Shown: piece after piece, positions 26,455-35,400 of the stretch
Layout of the letters: every line of letters starts with the position of its first letter
How positions within the stretch are numbered: the first letter of the stretch is position 1
Source: Acidobacteriota bacterium
GTDB taxonomy: Bacteria > Acidobacteriota > Blastocatellia > Pyrinomonadales > Pyrinomonadaceae
Reading direction: 5' to 3'
Assembly (NCBI GenBank): GCA_019239425.1
Contig: JAFAZX010000068.1
Coordinates: forward strand, 186,001-250,000
Length of the DNA stretch: 64,000 bases
Notes under the pieces: model-generated
The model's database searches: none
Told to the model about the DNA's origin: nothing
What the model saw: the letters and a program-made list of their open reading frames with translations, nothing else
Position numbers and translations under genes: made by a program

Positions 26455-27270
26455 CTACGCCAACCCGTCAGCCATAATCAGCCGCTCACACGGGTTGATG
26501 GGCCTTCTCATGTCAACGCGCCAGCGGCGGCACGCGAGTAGGTGGCGCACCAGCGATAGGCTGGTGCCCGGCTCCAGACCGAGGCGGTCGTCCGTTCGTA
26601 GGGTGACGGAGCGTAGCGGCGACGCCCCACACGCGCCGATACTCAGCGTCAGAACCGAAATAATCTGCTCAGCCTCTGCGGCCGAAACCGTCGCGAAGTC
26701 CTTTAGCTCTCGGTATTGGTGTAACCACTGGATGTTCTTCGCCAGCACAACGGGGATTTGCGTCTCTGTTACGATCTTCCAGTCCACGCCGTGCGATTCC
26801 CAATAGCGCCTCTCTATTTCAAGTTTCTCCAGCACACGCTTCGAGTGTAGGTCTTTCTTGTACTTGACCGTCCGTGCTTGATCTACTTCCGAGCAGCCGC
26901 GGCGGACAGTCAGAACGAAGTCGGTCGTCATGACCACGGGCTCTTTGGTATGGGGGTCGGTCGGGTGGCGCACACCTAGTTGGCGGGCGATTGAGAGTGT
27001 CTCTTCGAGCGGGAGGAGCGGATATTGTTCCCGTGTGTCAGTGACGGCCTGCGACCATTCGAGGATGTAGAAGTACCAGAGTTCCAACTGGCTCAGGAGG
27101 TGATGAACCCTGCCGGTCTTCCATCCTTTGACCCTCGTCACCAAGCCTTTGGAGGGTACGTCCTGAATGTGGAGCCAAGGGTTGTAATCGGTTCCCCTGC
27201 CTTGGCCCCGACCATCCTTGATGTTCCTACGGATGCCTCTCTCGCCATTGCGTCTCCTTCGCTTTGCCAC
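26455..27270 (-). CDS. tnsA: TnsA-like endonuclease
   Basis: A 271-residue protein with the TnsA restriction-endonuclease-like fold. Likely catalytic residues are E63 (SQLELWYFY), D117 (TTDFVLTV) and K136 (RTVKYKK), closely matching the E63, D114 and K132 spacing of Tn7 TnsA. The C-terminal part (LEIERRYWESHGVDW, IVTE) is the family's TnsC-interaction domain. TnsA cuts the 5' ends so that the element leaves its donor site fully, giving cut-and-paste movement. It is the first gene of the tns operon and ends 32 bases before tnsB. Confidence 0.92.
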   Translation of the reverse strand: MAKRRRRNGERGIRRNIKDGRGQGRGTDYNPWLHIQDVPSKGLVTRVKGWKTGRVHHLLSQLELWYFYILEWSQAVTDTREQYPLLPLEETLSIARQLGVRHPTDPHTKEPVVMTTDFVLTVRRGCSEVDQARTVKYKKDLHSKRVLEKLEIERRYWESHGVDWKIVTETQIPVVLAKNIQWLHQYRELKDFATVSAAEAEQIISVLTLSIGACGASPLRSVTLRTDDRLGLEPGTSLSLVRHLLACRRWRVDMRRPINPCERLIMADGLA

Positions 27271-27298
27271 GCTTCGTTCCTAACCTCCTCAGTGATTG

Positions 27299-27344
27299 GC
27301 GGTGTCTCCACTGGCCGCTGATCAGCGGCCAGTGGAGACACCGC
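27299..27344. repeat. 46-bp perfect palindrome upstream of tnsA
   Basis: Bases 27299-27321 and 27322-27344 are perfect complements with no loop (centre GCTGATCAGC). It lies 28 bases before the tnsA start codon, so it is likely to shape tnsA mRNA or bind a regulator. Confidence 0.8.
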
Positions 27345-27354
27345 TTTCACCCTA

Positions 27355-27434
27355 AAGCACGACTGAACGTTACGAAGGGATATGGGGCAGTCGGAGAATG
27401 ACACCCTCCGTTGGTAAGCACGATTGGACGTTAC
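27355..27434. promoter_or_regulatory. direct repeats upstream of the tns operon
   Basis: AAGCACGACTGAACGTTAC (27355-27373) recurs as AAGCACGATTGGACGTTAC (27416-27434), 17 of 19 identical, 61 bases apart. Lying upstream of tnsA and its palindrome, they could be operator sites controlling transposase expression. The rest of the ~270-base gap shows no gene. Confidence 0.5.
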
Positions 27435-27544
27435 AGATGTGATGAGAATAAGTGTGAGAGAGAGATTATTGAGGGTTGCGGGCGGGCAAGTGAAGCGTGT
27501 GAAGCAGCGGCGTTAATGCGTGACGCCGCGCGTCTCAAACAAAC

Positions 27545-27889
27545 TCAGCGATTTTTACGCTCCCCCGATGATCGGCCTCCGGAAGTTCTTTGTCGAGGTG
27601 GGTCGCTGTCAGGGAGACGTTCGGGAAGTTCTAGCGAATCGTCTATCAGAATGAGGAGGTATTCGCCGGCCCCTTTGCTCCCGCCCGCGGCCGCCTTCGC
27701 GTATTCTAGGAGAGTCGTCAGAGTGGGCTCCCTCTGGTCTTGCTCGTAGGTGCTGATGTCCTGCTGGACGAGTTCATCGCCCAAGCCCATCCGCCGGATT
27801 AGTTCGTTCTGGCTCAGCCCTAACGCCCGCCGTATGTGTAACAACTTCTCGGCCAGCCGCGCGGGGCGCTTCCTCTCCGCCTTCCCCAT
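27545..27889 (-). CDS. XRE-family transcriptional regulator
   Basis: The protein has 114 residues from ATG 27889; a TTG 60 bases upstream would run into the operator region. The helix-turn-helix occupies residues ~12-65 (LLHIRRALGLSQNELIRRMG as key part, then ISTYEQDQREPTL), the usual Cro/C1 pattern. The C-terminal tail is Pro/Arg/Ser-rich and probably disordered. It faces away from the peptidase gene, and the gap between them contains three dyad operators, so it is probably autoregulated and controls cargo or the tns operon on its other side. Confidence 0.82.
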   Translation of the reverse strand: MGKAERKRPARLAEKLLHIRRALGLSQNELIRRMGLGDELVQQDISTYEQDQREPTLTTLLEYAKAAAGGSKGAGEYLLILIDDSLELPERLPDSDPPRQRTSGGRSSGERKNR

Positions 27890-27944
27890 CTCAGGAAGCC
27901 CCCTTTCCCGAGCGGAAAAACGGCACGCGCCGGGGCTTGCAGCC

Positions 27945-28055
27945 CACAATAAATATTGTTAAGCTGCGCTCGGCAACAATATTTATTGTGAGTCGTGTTA
28001 TCCCGTCGCGGGTGGGAGCGGGCACCGACGGACGCACTCTCACAATAAATATTGT
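27945..28055. promoter_or_regulatory. three ACAATA-N2-TATTGT operator dyads
   Basis: ACAATAAATATTGT at 27946-27959, its complement form ACAATATTTATTGT at 27976-27989, and a third copy at 28042-28055. The third is extended to CTCACAATAAATATTGTGAG. They sit in the 344-base gap between the XRE gene and the divergent peptidase gene. Repeated identical dyads in such a gap are a typical regulator-binding array. Confidence 0.75.
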
Positions 28056-28233
28056 GAGCACGTTGTCCCGCTGCGGTGACGCCGACAGGAGCCTTACTGA
28101 TGGCTCCCGGACTGCGCGCATCACCCGCAAGCGTGCCCGGTCCCGACTAGCATAGTTTCAAAGAGGGAAAGCGCCGGCACCTCTTATACCAAAGCGCCCC
28201 GCGTTCCGCCATCACCAGAACCCCTTCAAAAGG

Positions 28234-29085
28234 ATGGCTTCCTCGCGTCGTAAAGTAATACTTGTAACTGCTCTAACGTGGTGCCTGCTCACTCCTTTGG
28301 CGGCCGGGGGACGAAGCTCCGCGGACACGGCCGGGGATGCCGCTCAGGCGGTCATTGCTGCCTACCGGGCGGACAATCCATCCACACGAGTCAAGGAATG
28401 GCAGAGGGAGATTACTCATCCGAGCGGCAACCCTAAGTTCAAGGAATTTCAGGCGGAGCGACTGAAGGAGTGGGAGTCAACCGAGTTCGCAAAATATAGG
28501 TTGGATGATCCGCAGATTACTGCACTGGTCGCCGAGGTAATTCGTCCGGTGCTCAGACTCTACGGCCGGGAGGACTCCTTCAAACTCCTGATCATCGACC
28601 ATCCCGCGCCTATCGCAATGAACGACTCGGCCGTGATCCTGATGTTCTCTACGGGGATGCTGGAGCGGGCCATGAGCGACGACGAGTTGCTCGGCCACAC
28701 CGCCCATGAGGTCGGTCACGACCTCTTCTGGCGTCGCACCGCGCAGGCCCGTCAGGCTCTGGAGCTTCACGGGACAGAGGCGGCCGGGGCAGCCATGACC
28801 GAGCGGCAAGCCTACGACGAATTGCTGAAGATCGAGCTAGAGTGTGACGCCTTCGCCGCGGTGACTCTGGCCGCGATGGGGCGCAACCCGCTCGCGCCAG
28901 CCCGATCCCACGAGGCGTTCGCGCGCGAGTACCCCGACTACGCGCGCCCCGACCTGCCGCCTGTGGCCCTGCGCGTCAAGGTGATTGAGGGTGTCGTCCC
29001 GGCCGCCGCTGCGCACACGGCCCCGCAGACTTCGGAAGCCTTCACGAAGCTCAAGGCACTGCTGGAGGCGCGCAAGCGCCGCTAA
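28234..29085 (+). CDS. exported M48-type zinc metallopeptidase
   Basis: A 283-residue protein. It begins with a Lys/Arg-rich start and a hydrophobic stretch (VILVTALTWCLLTPLAAG), a likely Sec signal peptide. The zinc motif HEVGH lies at residues 158-162 in HTAHEVGHD, and the third ligand is probably E203 in ELECDAFAA, as in M48 gluzincins. FSTGMLERAMSDDEL before the motif is also typical (M48 proteins usually have xxGLL and a helix here). It should act in the periplasm or at the membrane. As transposon cargo it is unusual; it might be a host-interaction, stress or toxin-like factor, which is inference. Confidence 0.8.
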   Translation: MASSRRKVILVTALTWCLLTPLAAGGRSSADTAGDAAQAVIAAYRADNPSTRVKEWQREITHPSGNPKFKEFQAERLKEWESTEFAKYRLDDPQITALVAEVIRPVLRLYGREDSFKLLIIDHPAPIAMNDSAVILMFSTGMLERAMSDDELLGHTAHEVGHDLFWRRTAQARQALELHGTEAAGAAMTERQAYDELLKIELECDAFAAVTLAAMGRNPLAPARSHEAFAREYPDYARPDLPPVALRVKVIEGVVPAAAAHTAPQTSEAFTKLKALLEARKRR

Positions 29086-29605
29086 TCTCGTCAAGATAGG
29101 GCCGGGACGTGAAGGGCGGAGCGCCCCGGCAGGCACGTCCTCGAAGGGAGGACAGTGCCGGGAGGGTGACGCGCGAGGGGGCAGGCGCGGCACCCTCTTC
29201 CTTAATATTTTTCGTGGATGGTAATCTCGCCTGTAAATACTCCTATGAATAAGTCTTAGCTCAAACGTACCGCAATATCTTGCACCGATAGCGGGTCACA
29301 GCCCTATATTTTACGGCTTGCACAAAATTGCATCTGTGATAAACTGCGCGGCGCTTAGGCGTCCGGCACCACATGAGAGTGAGCCGAAACAAGCTTTCGG
29401 ACACCAAAAACTCTCGCCACTACCAAGAAACTCCTACTTTACGCCTAAAGCCGTCTTCCAGCCTTCGTCTGTCTGACAGCAGGTAGGCAATCCTGTGTCC
29501 CTACAGGACTGCCTTCTCACCGAAGGCACGCGCGGGAGCACGGCAGAGCAACAACAATACCCTTTTTTCAAGGTGAGTTCGCTCATCAGTGGCGAGGTGT
29601 GTCTC
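29086..29605. other. intergenic region with putative promoter
   Basis: About 520 bases without a gene. A sigma-70-like promoter can be proposed as TTGCAC at 29318-29323 and TAAACT at 29340-29345, 16 bases apart. The first ~130 bases are GC-rich with G-tracts and end in CTTCCTTAATATTTTT, a possible terminator for the peptidase gene. Confidence 0.35.
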
Positions 29606-30268
29606 ATGGTGACGAAAGTCTTTCTCGACGCGGAGACCCTTCCGCCCGACCAGTCCGATCCATTACCGGGCTGCGAGTCGGGCTCCCGCACGGAAGAGGA
29701 GGTCCGCCAGTTAGCTCTTAACCCACAATTCGGAAGAATTCTTTGCATCGGCCTGATCGTCGAGCGCGACGGCGAAATAATCACCCGAGGGGTGCTCGGG
29801 CGCGACCGCGCTACCGGGCGCTTCCACCTTAACGAGGCGCGCATCCTGCGCGCGTTCTGGAAGCTGATCAGAGACTTCGACGCTCGGCGTGACCTCCTCA
29901 TAGGGTTCAACATCCTCGACTTCGACCTCCACTTTATCTGCACTCGAAGCGTGATCAGGCGCGTCAGGCCGAGCATCAACGTCTGCTTCGCACGGTATCG
30001 ACAGAGTCCCGTCTATGACGTGATGTGGGAGTTCTGCCATTGGAGACATAGGATCAGCCTAGACGAACTTGCCAAGATATTGGGCCTCAGAAGCTCGAAG
30101 CAGGGCGGGGTGAACGGCGGTCGGGTCTACGACCTGTTTCTCGAAGGCCGACACGAAGAGATAGCCAACTACTGCCTCGACGACGTTGAGTTGACTCGTC
30201 TGATATACCGCCGCCTGAATTTTATCGGGGACACCGACGAAGGAGGTTCCGGGCCATGCTCCGGATAG
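29606..30268 (+). CDS. DnaQ-like 3'-5' exonuclease (DEDDy), ribonuclease H fold
   Basis: The protein has 220 residues from ATG 29606, preceded by GAGGTG; a start at 29495 would add an unrelated leader. ExoI is FLDAET with D8 and E10, ExoII is GFNILDFDLHF with D105, and ExoIII is YCLDDVELT with Y189 and D193. This is the DEDDy arrangement seen in DNA polymerase B proofreading domains and stand-alone predicted exonucleases. It should remove nucleotides from DNA or RNA 3' ends. As mobile-element cargo a defence or DNA-processing role is possible but unproven. Confidence 0.82.
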   Translation: MVTKVFLDAETLPPDQSDPLPGCESGSRTEEEVRQLALNPQFGRILCIGLIVERDGEIITRGVLGRDRATGRFHLNEARILRAFWKLIRDFDARRDLLIGFNILDFDLHFICTRSVIRRVRPSINVCFARYRQSPVYDVMWEFCHWRHRISLDELAKILGLRSSKQGGVNGGRVYDLFLEGRHEEIANYCLDDVELTRLIYRRLNFIGDTDEGGSGPCSG

Positions 30269-30508
30269 TAAGACCTTTTCATAAAATGGTTGGAAATGCC
30301 GGTGCGTGTGGGTTTATATTAAGCGCGCTCTTTCACCTCAATCTCGCAGGCCGCCGTACGGCGAGCCGTATGTCCGGACTAGCGCCGTTCTCACCGATGC
30401 GTACCGCATTGACCACCCTACATTCTTTGGAGGGCACAGTCCCCGCGCGAGTGGAGTCTTATGCACCCGCGGCCGGGCATGTCCCTTTCTCGGGAGGGGT
30501 GAAGTGAG

Positions 30509-31210
30509 ATGATAAAGTCTCCTCAAAACCCGCTGGCCGAATTCGATGAACCGGAAGTTGTTCGCAGGCTCGCAGCCGGCGACGCCGACGAACTCAGAAG
30601 GTTCTACTTGAGAGCATTCCCTGTAATGTCGGTACGTGTTAAGAGGTTGTTCGGGGGTGGAGTCTTTACGGCCGAAGAGGCAGAAGAGATCGCAAACGAC
30701 GCACTCGTAAAGGCGTATCTGAAAATCACCAAGAGCTTCGACACAACGCGAGAGGGCAAGCTGTCGGCCCTCGTGTTTAAGATCGTCGTCAACGAGGCAA
30801 AAGACTATCTTAGGTGGCGTAAGGCTCCGAACCGCGATCCGCTGGACAGACCGGGCACATCGTCCGTTAGCGACGCCGAGAGTTTGGAAGATTCGGTCGG
30901 CGAGTCGATGACGCCATCGAACGTCATACCTTCGGTCGAGGGGAGGATGCCGGAAGACAAGCTGAGCCGCTTACGCGCCGCCGCGCAGCGGATCCCGCCC
31001 GGCGAGCGCCATGCGGTCGTTAGGCAGATTTGGCGGGAGAAACTGAGCGACATCGAGCGTAATGTTTTATCATGGAGGCTGGAATCCAGCGACAGGGAGA
31101 TAGCGACAGAGTTAGGGATTGGCACAGGTAACGTCAGAAAAATACGCTCGGAAGCATTGAAGAAGTGGGTCGAGTCACTGGAGAGTTGGGCACACGCTGA
31201 TGAGCGATAA
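30509..31210 (+). CDS. sigma-70 family RNA polymerase sigma factor (ECF-like)
   Basis: A 233-residue protein. Region 2 spans residues ~16-105: EEIANDALVKAYLKI matches region 2.2-2.3, and the ALVFKIVVNEAKDYLRWRK stretch matches the -10 recognition helix, quoted here by its ends ALVF and LRWRK. A variable linker follows, then region 4 near 180-228 (SDREIATELGIGTGNVRKIR). ATG 30509 is preceded by GGGAGGGGTGAAG. It overlaps the next gene by 11 bases, so both are coupled like a sigma/anti-sigma pair. It probably directs RNA polymerase to cargo promoters. Confidence 0.82.
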   Translation: MIKSPQNPLAEFDEPEVVRRLAAGDADELRRFYLRAFPVMSVRVKRLFGGGVFTAEEAEEIANDALVKAYLKITKSFDTTREGKLSALVFKIVVNEAKDYLRWRKAPNRDPLDRPGTSSVSDAESLEDSVGESMTPSNVIPSVEGRMPEDKLSRLRAAAQRIPPGERHAVVRQIWREKLSDIERNVLSWRLESSDREIATELGIGTGNVRKIRSEALKKWVESLESWAHADER

Positions 31211-31826
31211 TGAGCTTATCGAAATCCTGAGAGAATCGCTCTTGTCTGATGATGCCCCGCCGCTCACTGACGAGGAGGCGGAAGTGTTGCTGTCCGCTCC
31301 CATCCCCGTTAAAGAATCCCCTGCGGCCGTTAAGAGGGCGCGTAAACGGTTCGTCGAAAAGTTGCTCTCACAACTGCACCGCGAACCCGTTCGTTTGGTA
31401 GGGAGAGGGATTACGTTTGGGGAATGGATCGCCCGCGCTAGAGACAAAGCTCATCTGACCTCGGCGGACATCGGGGAGGCCGTCGGTAAAGACGGGGCGT
31501 TCATCGAGCGGCTTGAAATCGGAGAAGTTCTGCCTTGGAAGGTATCGCCGGTCGTGACAGCGAAAATAGTCGGCTTGTTCCGCATCCACGAGGATGCCGT
31601 CAGAAGACTAATGTCCGCATCCCTTTCGGATTATGAGGAGCGCCACTCGCCCTTCTCGTCTCCCGGCAATCTGATGGCGGCAATGATAGACCGCTCCGAC
31701 CGCCACTCAGCCCCAAGGGGGGAGACCTCGGAGGCTCCTCGCCTTAACGAAGAGATCATCAACCATTTGGGTAAACTACGAAAGCTTCTTGAGACCCAAG
31801 CCCACGACTTATTGTCAGCAGAGTAG
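31200..31826 (+). CDS. HTH-domain partner of the cargo sigma factor
   Basis: A 208-residue protein translated from ATG 31200 inside the end of the sigma gene. Residues ~72-135 (FGEWIARARDKAHLTSADIG, then FIERLEIGEVLPW) look like a divergent XRE-type helix-turn-helix. The N-terminal ~60 residues are acidic, with short helices, and the C-terminal ~60 are helical and polar. There is no membrane segment, so it is not a classical membrane anti-sigma factor. The overlap suggests that it modulates the sigma factor or binds its promoters. No family name is certain. Confidence 0.6.
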   Translation: MSDNELIEILRESLLSDDAPPLTDEEAEVLLSAPIPVKESPAAVKRARKRFVEKLLSQLHREPVRLVGRGITFGEWIARARDKAHLTSADIGEAVGKDGAFIERLEIGEVLPWKVSPVVTAKIVGLFRIHEDAVRRLMSASLSDYEERHSPFSSPGNLMAAMIDRSDRHSAPRGETSEAPRLNEEIINHLGKLRKLLETQAHDLLSAE

Positions 31827-32117
31827 TTGCCGCGGCACATATCAAAACGGACTTGAATTGTGTGACCTCGCATCATCATGGCTGGCTGGGTTTATTCTAG
31901 AATTTCTTCAAAGATCCGAGCGTAACTTATAGCTCACATTGATAATATTTAGACCCTCTTTCGGCGTAACACAAAGTGCGTTATTATGCAGCCGGATTCC
32001 ACACTTGGTACTCTGTGTTAAAAATGCAACATAACGATCCGAGAGCAACTATAGGAACTTGGGAGTTCACTCCTTCGGAGCCATTTACCCAAAGCATGAG
32101 TTTGAGGTACTCCTAGT

Positions 32118-32215
32118 ATACTATAGGTAAAGTATGATATAGGTAAATCTTATTAGAGGTATAGTACACTATAGGTAAACTAAAATTTCCCTATATCATC
32201 CTTTACCTATAGTAT
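32118..32215. promoter_or_regulatory. operator array, 14-bp words at 16-bp spacing
   Basis: Copies of ATACTATAGGTAAA lie at 32118-32131, 32134-32147 (ATGATATAGGTAAA), 32150-32163 (degenerate, 10 of 14) and 32166-32179 (ACACTATAGGTAAA). Two inverted copies lie at 32186-32199 and 32202-32215. All neighbours of the same orientation are 16 bases apart. The array ends 16 bases before the start codon of the Cro-like gene, so that protein is the obvious candidate ligand. The rest of 31827-32230 is AT-rich and geneless. Confidence 0.82.
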
Positions 32216-32230
32216 GCTATATGTAGCCAT

Positions 32231-32452
32231 GTGTTTAGGATATGTCTCAAAGAGTGGCTGGAAAGCACTGGCATGTCCATTTACCGACTAGCCCTAAACA
32301 CTAATCTATCCGAAATGACCTTACGAAATATCAGAGACGAGAAAACCAAAGGAATAGATTTAAAAACTCTGTACCTCCTCTGCAAGGAATTTAACTGCAC
32401 GCCCAATGACTTGATCGTTCTTACGGAAGAAGATGAGAAAGGAGGTCAGTAG
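32231..32452 (+). CDS. Cro/C1-type controller protein
   Basis: A 73-residue helix-turn-helix protein from GTG 32231. The start has no clear ribosome site and lies just after the operator array, so translation may be leaderless. Residues ~8-60 (LKEWLESTGMSIYRLALNTN, then LSEMTLRNIRDEKTKGIDLK) form the XRE fold; TLYLLCKEFNCTPNDLI ends it. It stands 3 bases before the methyltransferase gene. Small controllers of this type (C proteins) time the expression of restriction-modification genes; this role is inferred from position. Confidence 0.82.
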   Translation: MFRICLKEWLESTGMSIYRLALNTNLSEMTLRNIRDEKTKGIDLKTLYLLCKEFNCTPNDLIVLTEEDEKGGQ

Positions 32453-32455
32453 CCA

Positions 32456-35400
32456 ATGTCCGAAGAGACGGACTCAGCTCGCGCACTTTTAGACGCGGCA
32501 TACAAAGAACTTGGGCTCGAAGAAGGCGACCTCCTCAACACGAAGAGTTCTCCGAACGATTTAGAGGTTGAGCAATGGGTTGAGAAGGGAGAATGGCTCT
32601 CTCTAGGTAAGAAAATCGGCATAGAAAAAATCTTCTTCGTTAAAGATAACCCTGTAATTATCTTCGCCGAAAGTAAGACCGCAAACGTAGATGCCATCCG
32701 CCAGAGGTTTAATAAAGCTTGGTGTATGGCGCGGCCTACCCTTCTTTTCCTCGCGCAGCCGGGCGAGCTATCCGTTTACGATCTGACCAACCCGCCACAG
32801 AGGACCGTCAATGAGTGGCTTGAGAATAAGCCTGTCCTCAACACCGTCAAGAACATAAGCAATGTCTATTCAGAGCTAAATAAGTACCGCCGCGAACAGA
32901 TCGAGTCAGGGCGACTATTCGAAGATGATCGGTTTGGCACGGCCAATCAGAGGGCAGACCAGACCCTGATAGACAATCTGAAGCATGTGCGCGCTAAGCT
33001 TATAGAAGCGGGGCTACGCGGTAAGAATGTGAAGTATGCACACGCCCTGATAGGCAGATCTATTTTTATTCGATACCTAGAGGACAGGGGGGTCTTAGTA
33101 GAGGATTACTTCAGGAAGGTGGCGCGCGGTCATAGTGAGTGGCGTAGGCTGCTCGATACGCCGCCGCCTGAGCCTAACCTCGACCCCGGCATGGCAGAGG
33201 TTCTGTACCTGCGTGTTCTGAGAGATAAGGATTTCACCTACGCTCTTTTCGATCAACTCGCTCGTGATTTTAACGGGGACATGTTTCCCACGGATCTGAA
33301 AGAGCAGAAAGTAGTAAAAGAAAAGCACCTTCTTTTGCTCGAAAGCTTCTTACGCGGTGAGGCCAGCGGCCAGCGGAGTCTCTTCTTTTGGGCTTTCAAA
33401 TTCGACATTATTCCTATCGAAACGATCAGCAGCATTTACGAAGAGTTCTACCACATTGAAAACGAGAATAATGACTCAAAAGGCACTCATTACACCCCTA
33501 GCACTTTAGTCGAATTCATTCTCTCGAAGACTTTGACACCGGACTGCCTCGCCCGCTCTCCACGCGTGATTGACGCGGCGACGGGGTCCGGGATCTTTCT
33601 CGTAGAAGCTTTTCGCCGCATCGTTCGCTACCAAGTACATAAGCGCCGAGGCCGTAGGCTGAGCTTCGATGAATTGCGGAAAATACTAAGAGAGCAAATC
33701 GCCGGCATTGAGATCAACGAGGAGGCGGTGAGGGTTGCCGCATTTAGCTTGTATCTCGCCTTACTTCACTATCAAGAACCGCCGGACATTTTGAAGCATA
33801 TAAAGGAGGGGAAGCGGTTACCAAAGCTAGTCTACAGCGACCATGCTACGGACGACGAACACTTCAACAACCTGCTCGGAATAAACGCCTTCGAGGTTGA
33901 AGAGAAGATCGAGGATGAGGAAGTTCGGCGTCGGTTCACTACTAATTGTGCTGAGGTGGTGGTCGGCAATCCCCCTTGGGGGAGTCCTGATAGTGATGAC
34001 GCGGAAGGCGTCGCCGCCCTCCAGAAAGCGATGGAGTGGTGTGACAGACACGGCGCATCCGTGAGCGATAAGGAGAGGTCACAGGCTTTCATCTGGAGGT
34101 CGTTGAGCTTTTTACGGAAAGGAGGTTGTGCTGGGCTTCTTGTCTCAACAGGCGTCTTGTTAAAGCAGCAGAAAGGGAGCCGCGATTTTCGTAAAGAGTT
34201 GCTGAAAGCCGTCAAGGTCGAGCACGTGGTCAATTTCGCACACGTGCGGGATCTATTTTTCCGAGATCCAAAGCGTAAAGCTAAGGCCATATCGCCATTC
34301 GCCTCGGTCGTATTTCGTAACGAAGTGGTAACCGACAGGAACCACTTGATTGAGTATTGGTCCGCGAAGAAAACTCCGCAGGCGAAAAATCTACAGGCCG
34401 TAATTCTGAGCCAGCCGGATCTGCATTTAATACGTCAGGATGACTTACGGTTGAATAGTGACTTGTGGAAGATTCTATGGTGGGGTAATCACCGCGATGC
34501 GGCGTTGATTAGTGGGTTAGAACTGTTCACCCCTTTGAGTGAAATCTATGACTCGGAGAGGAGCGGCCAAGGGTTTTCTACAGCCAAGAAGGAGACACAA
34601 CCATCTCCACAGTGGCTACTGAAGTATAAACAGCTACAGGTAGAGAAGATTCAAAGATACGGGCCAATAGAATCTAACTGGTTTGAGCCGGCACCTCGCA
34701 GAGTAAAGCGGCTCGGTAAGCGAGACGTTTATTCTGGAACTCGCCTTCTGATTAAGCACGGCATCACACAATCCTCAGACACTAAAGGCCAGATTATTGC
34801 CCGGGTGGAGTCGGATCCTTTCTGCTTCAGTAATTCGATAAACGGTATTAAGTTGGTAAACGCTGAAGGGTGGGAGTATCTAGTCGTACTCGGGATTTTG
34901 TGGTCGTCGCTAACTCGGTATTACTTCTTCCTTACATCCAGTAAGTGGGGCATGTGGCACTTCGGCATTCACAAGAAAGAATATTTGAGGATGCCAATCA
35001 AACTGCCTAACGATAAAAATCTGAGAGGTAGAATAGTAGACATAGTAAATAAACTGCGTGAGTGGTCACCTGCTCACCGCGATGCCGAATTGCCGTTATT
35101 TAACATTCAAGGAAAATCGAAAGAGGAGATAGAGGCAGAACTTAGGCAAATTGAATACGAGTTGGATGAAGCAATATTTGATCTGTACGAGTTGAACGCC
35201 TCAGAACGAGACCTCGTAAGGGACATGTGCGATGTGGGGATCGACTTTTTCTACAAACCACTCGACAGCGTCGCGGTGAAACCACTTGCGGGGACCGGAA
35301 CCCTTTCTAAATCAGGGTTACTTAGCGACATCACATCCGACAGGGATCAGCAATCAGATCTGGAAGAGTACATTTACACATTCCTACACGTGTGGAACCG

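Noticed and set aside
20531..28055. Shared ACAATAAA word between transposon ends and XRE operators, as a sign of joint regulation
   Set aside because: The match stops after eight AT-rich bases; beyond it the end repeats continue GTCG while the operators continue as a TATTGT dyad, so coincidence is likely.
27937..28155. Open frame of 72 codons with repeated INIV words
   Set aside because: The repeats come from the ACAATAAATATTGT operator dyads; there is no ribosome site and the frame would cross the XRE promoter.
30256..30507. Short open frames between exonuclease and sigma genes
   Set aside because: No recognisable protein, several frames open at once, and the segment holds the sigma-gene leader.
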